DNA from: Verrucomicrobiaceae bacterium | Lineage (GTDB): Bacteria > Verrucomicrobiota > Verrucomicrobiia > Verrucomicrobiales > Verrucomicrobiaceae | NCBI GenBank assembly: GCA_947466075.1 | Contig: CANIBP010000045.1 | Coordinates: 1-55,399 of the forward strand | Reading direction: 5' to 3' | Length of the DNA: 55,399 bases | In this document: positions 33,757 to 42,746 of the stretch, piece by piece | How positions within the stretch are numbered: the stretch's first letter is position 1 | Layout of the letters: every line of letters starts with the position of its first letter | Notes under the pieces: model-generated | What the model was told of the DNA's origin: nothing | The model's input: only the letters and a program-made list of their open reading frames with translations | The model's database searches: none | Translations under genes and position numbers: made by a program

Positions 33757-36096
33757 ATGAAACGCGTCCTGCTTTTTTTATCCGCCGCCCTGCTTGCCAC
33801 TGCTGAATCCGGTGCGCCTGTCGGCAAGTTTCAGCAACTCGATCAAACGGTGCCGACACCTTCCGCGCAGCGAAATGCCGCAGGGTCACCAGGAACGGCT
33901 TACTGGCAGAACACGGCGGACTATGACATCGCGGTGGAGCTGGATGATGTGAAGCGCACGATTTCAGCAGAGGCGACGGTGACGTATCACAATGCCTCGC
34001 CGGATGCGCTGAGTTACCTGTGGGTGCAATTGGATCAGAATTATCTGTCGCATAATGCGGACTCACGAGCAGTTCCGAACACGAAGCGCGGCATTGATCC
34101 GAGCAAGATCACCTACAGCGCACTGGACCGCCTGCTGACGTATGAGAGTTACGATGGCGAGATGAAGATCGGTAAACTCACCGATGAGGAGGGCAATGCA
34201 CTGCCGCATTCGCTGGTTAAAACAATGCTGCGGCTCGACTTAGCAGAGCCGCTGGCGGCGGGTGGCAGTTTTGTGTTCAAGATCGCGTGGAGCTACCCGA
34301 TCAATGACTGCAAGCACATCAACGCGCGCACGGGCTACGAGTTCTTCAAGGAGGACGGCAACTGCATCTACACCATCGCACAGTGGTTCCCGCGCATGGC
34401 GGCCTACACGGATTACGCCGGCTGGATCAACAAGCAGTTTCTCGGCACCGGCGAGTTCACACTCGAGTTCGGTAACTACAAAGTCAGCCTCACCGTGCCG
34501 GATGATCACATCGTCGCCGCAACGGGCTCTTTGCAGAATGCGGAGGCAGTTTTGAGCGAAACGCAGCGTGAGCGGCTCAAGAAAGCACAAAGCGAGATGA
34601 AGAAGCCGATGTTCATCGTCACGCCGGAAGAAGCGAAGGCAGCGGAAAAAGGTAAGCCAAAGGGAAAGAAGACTTGGGTGTTCCAAGCGGACAAGGTGCG
34701 TGACTTTGCCTTCGCTTCATCGCGCAAATTTGCCTGGGATGCCATGGCGGTCGAGGGCGCGAGCGTGAATGGCAAGCCCGTGATGGCGATGTCGCTTTAT
34801 CCGAAGGAAGGCATGCCACTGTGGGACAAGTATTCGACGCATGCCATCGCGCACACTATCCAAACATATTCGCGCTACACTTTTGCGTATCCATACCCCG
34901 TCGCGTGGTCGGTGAATGGGCCGGTGGGCGGCATGGAATATCCGATGATCTGCTTCAACGGCCCACGGCCGGAAAAAGACGGCACCTATCCAGAGAAGAC
35001 GAAGTATGCGCTTATCGGCGTGGTGATCCATGAAGTGGGGCACAACTACTTCCCCATGATCGTGAACAGCGACGAGCGGCAGTGGACGTGGATGGACGAG
35101 GGCTTTAACTCGTTTGTGGAATACCTCACGGAGGAAGAGTGGGAGAACGATTGGAAGCACCGGCGCAATGAGCGCGGCTTGGTCGATTACATGCGCACCA
35201 CCGACCGCGTGCCGGTGATGACCAATTCCGAATCCATCGCCGATCTCGGCCCGAACGCCTACGGCCAGCCGACGGTGGCACTGAACATCCTGCGCGAGCA
35301 CATTCTTGGTCGCGAAGCCTTTGATCACGCGTTCAAGACCTACGCAAAGCGTTGGATGTTCAAGCGGCCCACACCGAGTGATTTCTTCCGCACCATGGAA
35401 GACGCCAGCGGCGTGGATCTCGACTGGTTCTGGCGCGGATGGTTCTACAGTGTCGATCACGTCGATGTGTCGATTGATGAAGTGAAGTGGCTGCAACTCG
35501 ACACACGCGACCCCGCCATCGAGAAGAAGAAAAAGAAGGAAGAGGAGGATGAATTGCCAAAAACCACCACCAAGGAGCTCAACTACCCGCTGCCAAAACG
35601 CGTGGATCGTTTTCCTGAGCTGAAGGACTTCTACGACAGTTTCGATAAGACCACCGTGCTGCCGAGTGAGAAGAAAAAATTCGATTCTCTCATCAAAGAC
35701 CTCAATGAAGAGGAGATCGACCCGAAGCTGCTGCAAACGAAACACAACTTCTACTCCATCGAGCTGCGCAACGTTGGCGGGATCGTCACGCCGGTGATTT
35801 TGAAAATCGAATACACCGACGGCAGTAGCGAAGAACTGAAACTGCCTGCCGAAATCTGGCGATTCAACACCGAGAAGGCCTCCAAACTGCTCTTCACCAA
35901 GAAAGAGCTCAAAAACATCACCTTCGACCCACGCCAGGAACTCGTGGACACCGACGTGGAAAACAACTTTTGGCCGCGCCGACCTGTGAAGAGCAAATTC
36001 CAGCTCTACAAAGACGACAAAGCCGTGAATCCGATGCGCGAGCTGACCAAGCCGGAGAAGAAAGACGATAAGAAGAAGGCGGATGAGAAAAACTAG
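33757..36096 (+). CDS. M1 family metallopeptidase, exported
   Basis: 779 residues with a signal peptide (MKRVLLFLSAALLATAESG). The M1 zinc site is intact: HEVGHNYFPMIV with HExxH near residue 425 and the third ligand Glu 18 residues on in WTWMDEGFNSFVEYL. The exopeptidase motif is GPVGGMEYPMICF, with Tyr where classical aminopeptidases have Asn (GxMEN), a variant seen in this large secreted subgroup. The C-terminal 180 residues contain long Lys/Glu runs (KKKKKEEEDELP). Probably an extracytoplasmic aminopeptidase. The last 14 bp overlap the DUF6702 gene. Confidence 0.9.
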   Translation: MKRVLLFLSAALLATAESGAPVGKFQQLDQTVPTPSAQRNAAGSPGTAYWQNTADYDIAVELDDVKRTISAEATVTYHNASPDALSYLWVQLDQNYLSHNADSRAVPNTKRGIDPSKITYSALDRLLTYESYDGEMKIGKLTDEEGNALPHSLVKTMLRLDLAEPLAAGGSFVFKIAWSYPINDCKHINARTGYEFFKEDGNCIYTIAQWFPRMAAYTDYAGWINKQFLGTGEFTLEFGNYKVSLTVPDDHIVAATGSLQNAEAVLSETQRERLKKAQSEMKKPMFIVTPEEAKAAEKGKPKGKKTWVFQADKVRDFAFASSRKFAWDAMAVEGASVNGKPVMAMSLYPKEGMPLWDKYSTHAIAHTIQTYSRYTFAYPYPVAWSVNGPVGGMEYPMICFNGPRPEKDGTYPEKTKYALIGVVIHEVGHNYFPMIVNSDERQWTWMDEGFNSFVEYLTEEEWENDWKHRRNERGLVDYMRTTDRVPVMTNSESIADLGPNAYGQPTVALNILREHILGREAFDHAFKTYAKRWMFKRPTPSDFFRTMEDASGVDLDWFWRGWFYSVDHVDVSIDEVKWLQLDTRDPAIEKKKKKEEEDELPKTTTKELNYPLPKRVDRFPELKDFYDSFDKTTVLPSEKKKFDSLIKDLNEEEIDPKLLQTKHNFYSIELRNVGGIVTPVILKIEYTDGSSEELKLPAEIWRFNTEKASKLLFTKKELKNITFDPRQELVDTDVENNFWPRRPVKSKFQLYKDDKAVNPMRELTKPEKKDDKKKADEKN

Positions 36097-36610
36097 TCTC
36101 ATCGCTGCCATCGCGGTTCTCTTGATCGTTCCGTGCCTCTATGCGCACTCGATCCATCATTCCACCGCTGAGGCAGAATACAATCCGAAGACAAAGAAGC
36201 TCGAAGTCAGCCTCACCGTCTTCATCAACGACCTCGAAACTGCCCTGATCCGCCAATGTGAGCGCGAGATACGTCTTGATAAAACTCCCGCCGCCGAATT
36301 TGATGCCCAAATCCAAGACTACCTCGCTAAAACCTTCGTGGTGACCGATGCGGCGGGCAAAGCAGCTAAGATCGAGTGGTTGGGGCGTGAACTGGATGCC
36401 GAGAGTGCGAAGAGTAGTGATCCGGCGATCACGTTGTTCTTTGAAATCGCGATTCAGGACGGTTTAAACGGCAAAATGCTGAAGCACACGGTTTTTAGCC
36501 ATCTGTTTAGAGATCAGATCAATCTATTGCAACTCCAGAGTGACACTCGCAAAGTCGAAATACAGTTCACAGGGGATGATGCGCGAAAGAATCTCGCGAT
36601 TCCGAATTGA
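36083..36610 (+). CDS. DUF6702-like secreted protein
   Basis: 175 residues with a signal peptide (MRKTSLIAAIAVLLIVPCLYA) followed at once by HSIHHSTAEAEYNPKTKKLE, the His-rich start typical of DUF6702, and SLTVFINDLETALIR. This family often sits directly behind M1 peptidases in Bacteroidetes and Verrucomicrobia, as it does here with a 14-bp overlap; I read this as evidence for a shared exported pathway, function unknown. It stops one base before the convergent TIM-barrel gene ends. Confidence 0.78.
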   Translation: MRKTSLIAAIAVLLIVPCLYAHSIHHSTAEAEYNPKTKKLEVSLTVFINDLETALIRQCEREIRLDKTPAAEFDAQIQDYLAKTFVVTDAAGKAAKIEWLGRELDAESAKSSDPAITLFFEIAIQDGLNGKMLKHTVFSHLFRDQINLLQLQSDTRKVEIQFTGDDARKNLAIPN

Positions 36611-37525
36611 TCACCCAAAGAACGGCGCGAGCACGTTCCGCGCGACTTTGAGTGCCTTCATGCGGCCTTCGAGGGTTTTGCCGAAAGTGTCGTCTTCGGC
36701 TTCGATGCAGAGGGGGCCGTCGTAGCCGATGCGCATGAGTTCGGCCATGAACTGGGGCCAGTTGATGTCGCCGTAGCCGGGGATTCTGGGCTGGTGCCAT
36801 TTCAACGGGAAGTCGAAGCGTCCCACTTCGTTGAGGGCGGCGTGGTTGATTTTCACGTCTTTGGCGTGGAGGTGGAAGAGCTTGGATTTGAACTCGGCCA
36901 GCGGGCTGAGCGGGTCCATGCCTTGGAGGATGAAGTGCGAGGGGTCGTAGTTGAGGCCGAAGCTGGGCGAGTCGATGTCGCTGAACGCACGTCGCCAGAT
37001 GGCAGGCGTGGTGAGGAGGTTTTTGCCGCCGGGCCATTCGTCGCGGGTGAAGGACATGGGGCAGTTTTCGATGCCGATCTTCACGCCGTGGTCTTCGGCG
37101 TGCTGGATGATGGGTTTCCAGATCTTGAGGAAGCGCGGCCAGTTTTCGTCGACGGTCTTGGTCCAGTCGCGGCCGACGAAACCGTTCACATTTTTCAAAC
37201 CGAGCTTCGGTGCAGCGGCGATGACTTTTTTGAAGTGGGCGACGGCGACACGTGAGGTTTCAGCATCGGGGTCGAGCATGTTAGGGTAGTAACCAAGGGC
37301 GCTGATGCTGACGCCCTGATCCTGGCACTGGCCGAGGATGTCGTGGGCCTTGGTTTCCGTGAGTGAGGTGACGTCGATGTGCGTGACGCCGGCGTATTTG
37401 CGCTCGGCCTTGCCGGTGGGCCAGCACATGACCTCGATGGTGGAGAAGTTCTCGTGGCGGGCGAACTGGAGGACGTTTTCGAACGCGAGCTCGGGGAGGA
37501 TGGCGGTGACGAAGCCGAGTTTCAT
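36611..37525 (-). CDS. Sugar phosphate isomerase/epimerase-like TIM barrel, cytoplasmic
   Basis: 304 residues starting MKLGFVTAILPELAFENVLQ, without signal peptide, unlike the two exported members at 11352 and 32626. Metal-site motifs: GIENCPMSF (Glu), GLNYDPSHFILQG (Asp/His), KLFHLHAKDVKIN (His) and CIEAEDDTF. Long relatives are annotated as xylose-isomerase-like or inosose dehydratase-like; the substrate is not determinable. The frame is open for 106 codons upstream, but that stretch is Ser/Thr/Pro-rich shadow over the clpP region, and the family N-terminus fits MKLGF. Confidence 0.83.
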   Translation of the reverse strand: MKLGFVTAILPELAFENVLQFARHENFSTIEVMCWPTGKAERKYAGVTHIDVTSLTETKAHDILGQCQDQGVSISALGYYPNMLDPDAETSRVAVAHFKKVIAAAPKLGLKNVNGFVGRDWTKTVDENWPRFLKIWKPIIQHAEDHGVKIGIENCPMSFTRDEWPGGKNLLTTPAIWRRAFSDIDSPSFGLNYDPSHFILQGMDPLSPLAEFKSKLFHLHAKDVKINHAALNEVGRFDFPLKWHQPRIPGYGDINWPQFMAELMRIGYDGPLCIEAEDDTFGKTLEGRMKALKVARNVLAPFFG

Positions 37526-37565
37526 GGCGAAATGGAGTGAAGAAGCGTTGGATTGAATGAGGGCA

Positions 37566-37596
37566 CAAAAAAGGGCGGGAGTGAAGTCCCGCCCTT
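37566..37596 (-). terminator. Rho-independent terminator of clpP
   Basis: Stem GGGCGGGA (37573-37580) pairs perfectly with TCCCGCCC (37587-37594) around a six-base loop, and a run of A on the plus strand (37567-37572) becomes a U-tract on the minus-strand transcript. It lies directly behind the clpP stop and before the TIM-barrel start. Confidence 0.9.
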
Positions 37597-37610
37597 TGAA
37601 AGATGTCGCA

Positions 37611-38273
37611 CTATTTCGCCTCGGCTGCCGCAGCGAGATCGCGGCTGCTGGTGAGGACTTTGTCCACGAGGCCGTATTCGGCGGCTTGGGCGGCGGACAT
37701 GTAGTTGTCGCGGTCGGCGTCGCGCTCGATCTGCTCGACGGATTTGCCGGTGTGATGAGCGAGGATGCGGTTGAGGCGCTTTTTGAGGTTGAACATGTAT
37801 TCGACGGTGCGCTCGACATCGCTGGCAGTGCCGCGTGCGCCACCGGAGACCTGATGGATCATGATGTCGGAGTTCGGCAGGGCGTAGCGCTTGCCTTTGG
37901 TGCCTGCAGCAAGGAGAACTGCGCCCATGGAGGCGACGAGGCCGATGCTGTAGGTGCAGACGTCGCAGGTGAGGAACTGCATGGTGTCATAGATGGCGAG
38001 ACCAGCGGTGACGCTGCCACCAGGGCTGTTGACGTAGATGTTAATGTCCTTCTTCGGGTCCTGCATCTGAAGGAAGAGAAGCTGGGCGATGATGATGGAG
38101 GCCATCGTGTCGTTCACTTCGCCGCTGAGGAAGAGGATGCGGTCCTTGAGCAGGCGGGAATAGATGTCATAGGCACGCTCGTTGCGGCCTTCGGTCTCGA
38201 TGACGGTGGGAACCATGTAGCTGGCGTGCGGAGCGATGATGGAAGGAAAATCGGAGGTTTGGCTGGGGGTCAT
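37611..38273 (-). CDS. clpP: ATP-dependent Clp protease proteolytic subunit
   Basis: 220-residue serine protease subunit that forms the tetradecameric chamber fed by ClpX/ClpA. Catalytic triad in place: Ser115 in GLVASMGAVLL, His140 in NSDIMIHQVSGG, and Asp about 189 in DADRDNYMSA. YVNSPGGSVTAGLAIYDTM is the usual oxyanion region. The N-terminal 15 residues likely are a propeptide. clpX is not downstream: a terminator ends the transcript, so clpP is single here. Upstream (38274-38375) a possible promoter with TTGACA at 38308-38303 was seen. Confidence 0.95.
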   Translation of the reverse strand: MTPSQTSDFPSIIAPHASYMVPTVIETEGRNERAYDIYSRLLKDRILFLSGEVNDTMASIIIAQLLFLQMQDPKKDINIYVNSPGGSVTAGLAIYDTMQFLTCDVCTYSIGLVASMGAVLLAAGTKGKRYALPNSDIMIHQVSGGARGTASDVERTVEYMFNLKKRLNRILAHHTGKSVEQIERDADRDNYMSAAQAAEYGLVDKVLTSSRDLAAAAEAK

Positions 38274-38278
38274 GGTGA

Positions 38279-38308
38279 GAATGAAGGAGTGGCAGGGGGG
38301 ATTGTCAA
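38279..38308 (-). promoter_or_regulatory. Possible clpP promoter
   Basis: On the minus strand TTGACA (38308-38303) is followed after 17-18 bases by a TTCATT/TCATTC segment next to the clpP start. The -35 is perfect, the -10 weak, and the distance to the ATG very short. Only a pattern match. Confidence 0.35.
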
Positions 38309-38375
38309 TGGAAGGGCCAAAGACGAATGAATTACGCGCAGCGTTGTGAGGAGGTGCTTTGTTTTCAAAGCGGCG

Positions 38376-40142
38376 CTACACGGATGTGCTGGTGGGAGAG
38401 GTTTTAGGTAGCACGGAGGCATCTGCGGGCACTTTGGCGGCGCGTTGTTTGCGGCGGGCAACGACATCGTCGCGCTTGGTGCGGACGCGCGCTGCATCAG
38501 CACTTTGGCCTTGAGAGATGAGTTCTTTTTCCAATGCAGAGAGCACCTCGATGTAGCGGTCGTAGAGGGGCAGGGATGTAGCGTCTTTTTGCTGCGAATA
38601 ATTTTTCTCCGCGCTGCGGTAGGTGTTGCGCAGCTTCACCACGGCGCTGTGCAGGCCGGAGGGATCAATGGACGGCATGAACTTGTGCGTGGTGAAGCGC
38701 TGCTTCTCCTCACGCAAGGCGATAGTTTCATCGAGTCGGCCTGCTTTGCTGGCTTCCTGCATGGTACGGTCGAGTGCGGCGGCGTAACCGGTGCCAAGTG
38801 TGGCGATCTGATCTGCGTAGGCGGTGTTCACTTCGCGTTCGAACGCGGTTTGGAACTGCGATTCCAACTGCGACAGGCGGTTGAACATGGCGCTGTCGGA
38901 TCCCGAGGGCTTGGGAGTCGTGGGCGGAACGGAGGTGGTGGTCTTGGGCGCAGTCGGCATGCTTGTGCCGGTGCTGGTCGGCGGTTTTATGGCCGTTGTC
39001 GTTGCCGGCGGCGTCATCGAAGGCGGCGGGAGCTTCTCCGTTTTCGTGGGAGTGCCGGTCGGAGTCGGTGGCGTTATTGTTGCAGGTGTAGTGGCTTCGG
39101 TCACCTGCTCTGAAGGCACGTGTTTGTTTTGAAAGATGAACCAACCGCCGCCGGCGAGCATGAGCACGGCGGCAATGACATAGGGTAATGTGGATGACGG
39201 CGGCGGAGGTGTTGGCAGCGGTAGATCCTCGGGCGGCGGGGCCGGACGGCGCTGTTGTGTTGATCCCGGATTGCGCGAAGAGGGCACGACAGTGCGGCCA
39301 GGAGGTGGTGGTGTGGCCTGTTTGGGCATCACGGCACTGGCTTCCTGGCCTGGCGCGGCACGCGGCGTGGTCAAGATCACATCAAGATCGATGCGCAGTT
39401 CGTGGCTGCTTTGATAGCGCTCCTCGCGGTCATGCTCCAATGCGCGGCGGACGATGGCGTCGAAGCGCGGATCGATGCTCTGAAATTTCTTCGACGGCAT
39501 CTTGAACATGCCGCGCGGTATATCGCCGGTGAGCATCTGATACAGCATGACCCCGACGGCATAAATGTCCGCACGACCATCGACTTCGACACCGAGCGTG
39601 AGTGTTTCCGGCGCGACGTAGTCGGGTGTGCCCATCGCCATGCCGGTTTGGGTGAGGCCGGTGTTAAGCTTTTTGTCGGTGAGCTTGGCGAGGCCGAAAT
39701 CGGCGACTTTGACGCGGCCATCAGAGTCGATGAGCACGTTTGATGGCTTGATGTCACGATGGACGATGCCCTGCTTGTGCGCGTAGCCGAGGGCATCACA
39801 TAAATGCGCTGTCACAGCGAGGGCATGTTCCGGCGGCAGCTTACCTTCACGGGCGATCATGCGCTGCACATCGGTGCCATCGACATACTCCATGACGAAG
39901 TAGAGCTGGCCATCGGTGGTGCGGCCAAAGTCATAGACGCTGACGATGGCGGGATGGTTCATGCGGCCCATGAGTTTGGCTTCGTTTTTAAAGCGCTCGG
40001 CAAAGGCGGTGTCCTGCTGCTCAATCGCCGGCGGCAGCAACTTGATCGCCACTTTGCGCTCCAGACTGAGTTGCACTCCACGGTAAACCGCGCCCATACC
40101 ACCACGGCCGATGAGCATTTCCACCTCGTATTGAGGCAGCAT
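38376..40142 (-). CDS. Membrane serine/threonine protein kinase (possible poly-C frameshift at N-terminus)
   Basis: 588 residues. The Hanks-type kinase domain spans about 5-265: GRGGMGAVYRG (ATP loop), Lys34 in VAIKLLPP, catalytic HRDIKPSN (Asp130), DFGLAKL (148-154) and APETL. A proline-rich linker and one transmembrane segment (YVIAAVLMLAGGGWFIF, about 325-341) follow; the outer part is Thr/Pro-rich then coiled-coil-like. In relatives known to me the kinase domain is preceded by about 34 residues (WRWEPPEPEELQ...); that sequence exists here at 40143-40242 but is out of frame with its ATG by one base in a 9-C tract (40207-40215). It may be translated from ATG 40142 or in a phase-variable manner. 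Confidence 0.88.
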   Translation of the reverse strand: MLPQYEVEMLIGRGGMGAVYRGVQLSLERKVAIKLLPPAIEQQDTAFAERFKNEAKLMGRMNHPAIVSVYDFGRTTDGQLYFVMEYVDGTDVQRMIAREGKLPPEHALAVTAHLCDALGYAHKQGIVHRDIKPSNVLIDSDGRVKVADFGLAKLTDKKLNTGLTQTGMAMGTPDYVAPETLTLGVEVDGRADIYAVGVMLYQMLTGDIPRGMFKMPSKKFQSIDPRFDAIVRRALEHDREERYQSSHELRIDLDVILTTPRAAPGQEASAVMPKQATPPPPGRTVVPSSRNPGSTQQRRPAPPPEDLPLPTPPPPSSTLPYVIAAVLMLAGGGWFIFQNKHVPSEQVTEATTPATITPPTPTGTPTKTEKLPPPSMTPPATTTAIKPPTSTGTSMPTAPKTTTSVPPTTPKPSGSDSAMFNRLSQLESQFQTAFEREVNTAYADQIATLGTGYAAALDRTMQEASKAGRLDETIALREEKQRFTTHKFMPSIDPSGLHSAVVKLRNTYRSAEKNYSQQKDATSLPLYDRYIEVLSALEKELISQGQSADAARVRTKRDDVVARRKQRAAKVPADASVLPKTSPTSTSV

Positions 40143-40340
40143 GCGCTGCAGTTCCTCTGGCTCCGGCGGCTCCCAACGCCAGCCGCTGCCGCCGGTGGTT
40201 CTCGGCGGGGGGGGGAGGGGGTGGAAGGATCGTTCATCGATGGCAGGGAAATTAGGGAGACTTAAACAGCCAAATTTTCGCCAGTGCTAGGAGAAGTTAC
40301 CGGTAATAACCTGCGGCAGTACACGGAATCACGCGATGGG

Positions 40341-40369
40341 TTGATTTCTGTGACAGACTCGCCTAACTC
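40341..40369 (+). promoter_or_regulatory. Possible prs promoter
   Basis: TTGATT (40341-40346), 17 bp, TAACTC (40364-40369), eight bases before the prs ATG. No Shine-Dalgarno motif lies before the ATG, so a leaderless or near-leaderless transcript would follow if this is right. Pattern match only. Confidence 0.3.
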
Positions 40370-40377
40370 CGCGCCCC

Positions 40378-41316
40378 ATGAATGAAAGTTTGAAAATTCT
40401 GAGCGGCTCCGCACACCCCACACTGTCGCAGGCCATTGCCAAAAACCTAGGCATCGAGCTATGCGCTGCGGAACTGACCACCTTCCCGGATGGTGAGACT
40501 TTCGTGCAGATCCATGAGAACATTCGCGGCAGTGATATTTTCATTATTCAGCCGACCTGTCCGCCGACGAATCAAAATTTGATGGAACTGCTCATCATGG
40601 TGGATGCCGTGCGTCGTGCCAGCGCTGCACGCATCACAGCGGTGCTGCCTTTCTTTGGCTACGCCCGTCAGGATCGCAAAGATCGCCCACGCGTGCCGAT
40701 TACCGCAAAGCTTGTGGCCAATCTGCTCGTGGCCGCTGGTGTTAATCGGGTGCTGACGATGGACCTGCATGCTGGCCAAATTCAGGGCTTCTTCGACATC
40801 CCGGTGGATCATTTGTATGCGGCACCCGTTTTGATGAAAACCATCCGTGAGCGTGGCATCGAGGATCTCGTGGTCGTCTCGCCCGACGTCGGTGGCATCA
40901 AAATGACCCATGCCTTTGCCAAGGCTCTTGGCGCACCGATGGCGATCGTCGCAAAAAATCGCGTCAGCGCCGAGGAAGTCGAGGCGCACAGCGTCATTGG
41001 CGATGTGGCGGGCAAAAATGTGCTCCTGGTCGATGATTTGACCGAAACAGCGGGCACGCTCACTGCCGCTGCCGACCTACTGCTGAAGCATGGGGCAAAA
41101 AAAATCTACGCGGGTGTCTCCCATGCCGTGCTGGGAGAAAAAGGTCACAGCCGTATCACCAAATCGCCCATTGTGGAGTTGCTGGCCACTAATTCGGTGC
41201 CCCAAGCCACCGGGGACAAGGTCACCGCGCTGGACATTGCGCCGCTGCTCGCCCAGGCCATTGCCCGGATCCATGGCAATGAGTCCGTGACATCGCTGTT
41301 TGACACACGGGGGTAG
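40378..41316 (+). CDS. prs: Ribose-phosphate pyrophosphokinase
   Basis: 312 residues. Makes PRPP from ribose-5-phosphate and ATP, feeding purine, pyrimidine, His and Trp synthesis, and PyrR/PyrE-type enzymes. Signatures: SGSAHPTLSQAIAKNLGI start, FPDGETFVQIHENIRGSD, PFFGYARQDRKDRPR (about 96-110), the PRPP synthase signature MDLHAGQIQGFF (about 125-136), and the PRPP loop NVLLVDDLTETAGTL (about 217-231). Length and motifs are canonical. Followed closely by rplY, whose promoter overlaps the prs stop. Confidence 0.96.
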   Translation: MNESLKILSGSAHPTLSQAIAKNLGIELCAAELTTFPDGETFVQIHENIRGSDIFIIQPTCPPTNQNLMELLIMVDAVRRASAARITAVLPFFGYARQDRKDRPRVPITAKLVANLLVAAGVNRVLTMDLHAGQIQGFFDIPVDHLYAAPVLMKTIRERGIEDLVVVSPDVGGIKMTHAFAKALGAPMAIVAKNRVSAEEVEAHSVIGDVAGKNVLLVDDLTETAGTLTAAADLLLKHGAKKIYAGVSHAVLGEKGHSRITKSPIVELLATNSVPQATGDKVTALDIAPLLAQAIARIHGNESVTSLFDTRG

Positions 41317-41327
41317 GCGTGTATTCT
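41300..41327 (+). promoter_or_regulatory. Promoter for rplY
   Basis: Perfect -35 TTGACA (41300-41305), 16-bp spacer, and -10 TATTCT (41322-41327), 48 bp before the rplY ATG. It overlaps the last codons of prs, giving the ribosomal-protein/pth/rpsF unit its own start site. Sigma-70-type by consensus. Confidence 0.6.
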
Positions 41328-41374
41328 CCGCGCCCTTTTTCCAAAACCAATCTCTCCCCAGAGGAACACCGACC

Positions 41375-42091
41375 ATGGCTAAAATTCTCGATCTCCAAGC
41401 AGAAGTCCGCACCGCCTCCGGCACAGGTGTCGCCAAACGCATGCGCAAGGCAGGCACCATCCCCGCCGCACTCTATGGCAGCAAGGTGAAGCCCTCCAAT
41501 ATCCAGGTGCATGGCAAGACTTTCTCGAAGCTCCTCGAAGGCAGCGCCTCGGACAACATCCTAGTCTCTTTGAAGATTGCTGGCCTTGCGGACGATCAAC
41601 TGGCCCTCGTTCAGGAAGTGCAGCACGATTACCTGCGCGGTGGCATTCTGCACATCGACTTCCACGCCATCGCCCATGACGAGGAAATTCACGCGAACGT
41701 TCCTGTCGTCATCGTTGGCGAAGCCAAAGGTCAGAAGCAGGGCGGTATGGTCGAGGCCATCCACCACGAACTGGAAGTGCGCTGCTTGCCAAAAGATCTC
41801 CCGGAAAGCATCCAGATCGATGTTTCGCATCTTGAACTCGACCAGGGCATCCATATCAAGGAAATCAAATTTCCGGCCGGCGTCACCTGCCGCTTGGGTG
41901 GCGATGTCGTTATCGTCATGTGTGAAGAGCCGAAGGTGGAAGCCGAGCCTGAGCCAGTCGCTGCATCTGCTCCTGCCGCTGGTGCTGCTCCCGCAGCTGG
42001 CACCGCTACTGCGGCTGCCGCCGGTGCGAAACCTGCTGCTGGCGCCAAAGCGGCTGCTCCTGCCGCCGCCAAACCTGCGGCCAAGAAATAA
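41375..42091 (+). CDS. rplY: 50S ribosomal protein L25/general stress protein Ctc
   Basis: 238 residues from MAKILDLQAEVR. The first 95 residues are the 5S-rRNA-binding L25 domain (RTASGTGVAKRMRKAGTIPA, then YGSKVKP), and residues about 100-190 the TL5/Ctc C-terminal domain (HIDFHAIAHDEEIHANVPV, IQIDVSHLELDQGIHIKEI). An Ala/Pro/Lys-rich tail of about 45 residues ends the protein. This two-domain long form is known as CTC. A GAGG lies 11 bases upstream of the ATG. First gene of a unit with pth and rpsF. Confidence 0.94.
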   Translation: MAKILDLQAEVRTASGTGVAKRMRKAGTIPAALYGSKVKPSNIQVHGKTFSKLLEGSASDNILVSLKIAGLADDQLALVQEVQHDYLRGGILHIDFHAIAHDEEIHANVPVVIVGEAKGQKQGGMVEAIHHELEVRCLPKDLPESIQIDVSHLELDQGIHIKEIKFPAGVTCRLGGDVVIVMCEEPKVEAEPEPVAASAPAAGAAPAAGTATAAAAGAKPAAGAKAAAPAAAKPAAKK

Positions 42092-42112
42092 GCCCCGCAC
42101 CTTTTCCACGAT

Positions 42113-42727
42113 GTGGCTTCCGGCGCGGATTCAACGAGCAGCGGCTTAAATGTGCCGCGCCTCATTGTCGGCCTCGGCAATCCCGGCGAACCCTACCGCG
42201 ACACCCGTCACAACATTGGCTTCATGGTGCTGGACGAAATCGCTCGACGCTTGGGCACCGCTTTCCGCGAGGAGAAGCGCTGGACGGGTCTGGTGGCAAA
42301 ATTCACCGGCGGTTATCTACTCAAGCCACACACCTTCATGAACGACAGCGGCCGTTCGGTGCAGTCCGTCGGTCATTTCTACAAGACCACTGCGGCGCAG
42401 ACGCTCGTGGTTTACGACGATGTCGATCTACCGCTCGGCCGCATGCGTTTTCGCAGTAGCGGCTCCCACGGCGGTCACAACGGCATTCGGTCGCTTATTG
42501 CCGCCTTCAGCACGCAGGATTTTCCACGTTTGAAAGTCGGCATCGCTCCCGCCGATGGCCGTCCCGCTGGCGAACGCATGGTCGGCCATGTGCTCGGTAA
42601 ATTCAGCGCCGAAGAGCAGCCCGCGCTGCACACCGTCATCCAACGCGCCGCTGACGCCGTGCTATCCGCAGTTGAACGCGGCTTGGACAGCGCCATGAAT
42701 GTCTTCAACCGACAACCCGAATCCTAA
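42113..42727 (+). CDS. pth: Peptidyl-tRNA hydrolase
   Basis: 204 residues. Recycles peptidyl-tRNA released during translation. Motifs: LIVGLGNPGEPYRDTRHNIG (about 18-37) with the catalytic His in RHNIGF, KPHTFMNDSGRSVQ, VYDDVDLPLGRMRFR, and SHGGHNGIRSL. The start is a GTG at 42113; a second GTG at 42152 (VPRLIVG) is closer to the domain boundary and may be the true start. Follows rplY by 21 bp and precedes rpsF by 19 bp. Confidence 0.94.
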   Translation: MASGADSTSSGLNVPRLIVGLGNPGEPYRDTRHNIGFMVLDEIARRLGTAFREEKRWTGLVAKFTGGYLLKPHTFMNDSGRSVQSVGHFYKTTAAQTLVVYDDVDLPLGRMRFRSSGSHGGHNGIRSLIAAFSTQDFPRLKVGIAPADGRPAGERMVGHVLGKFSAEEQPALHTVIQRAADAVLSAVERGLDSAMNVFNRQPES

Positions 42728-42746
42728 ACCCCCACCCGCACTACCT

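Noticed and set aside
34717..36111. 464-codon minus-strand frame over the M1 peptidase gene
   Set aside because: Shadow of the M1 gene, whose motifs and signal peptide are clear.
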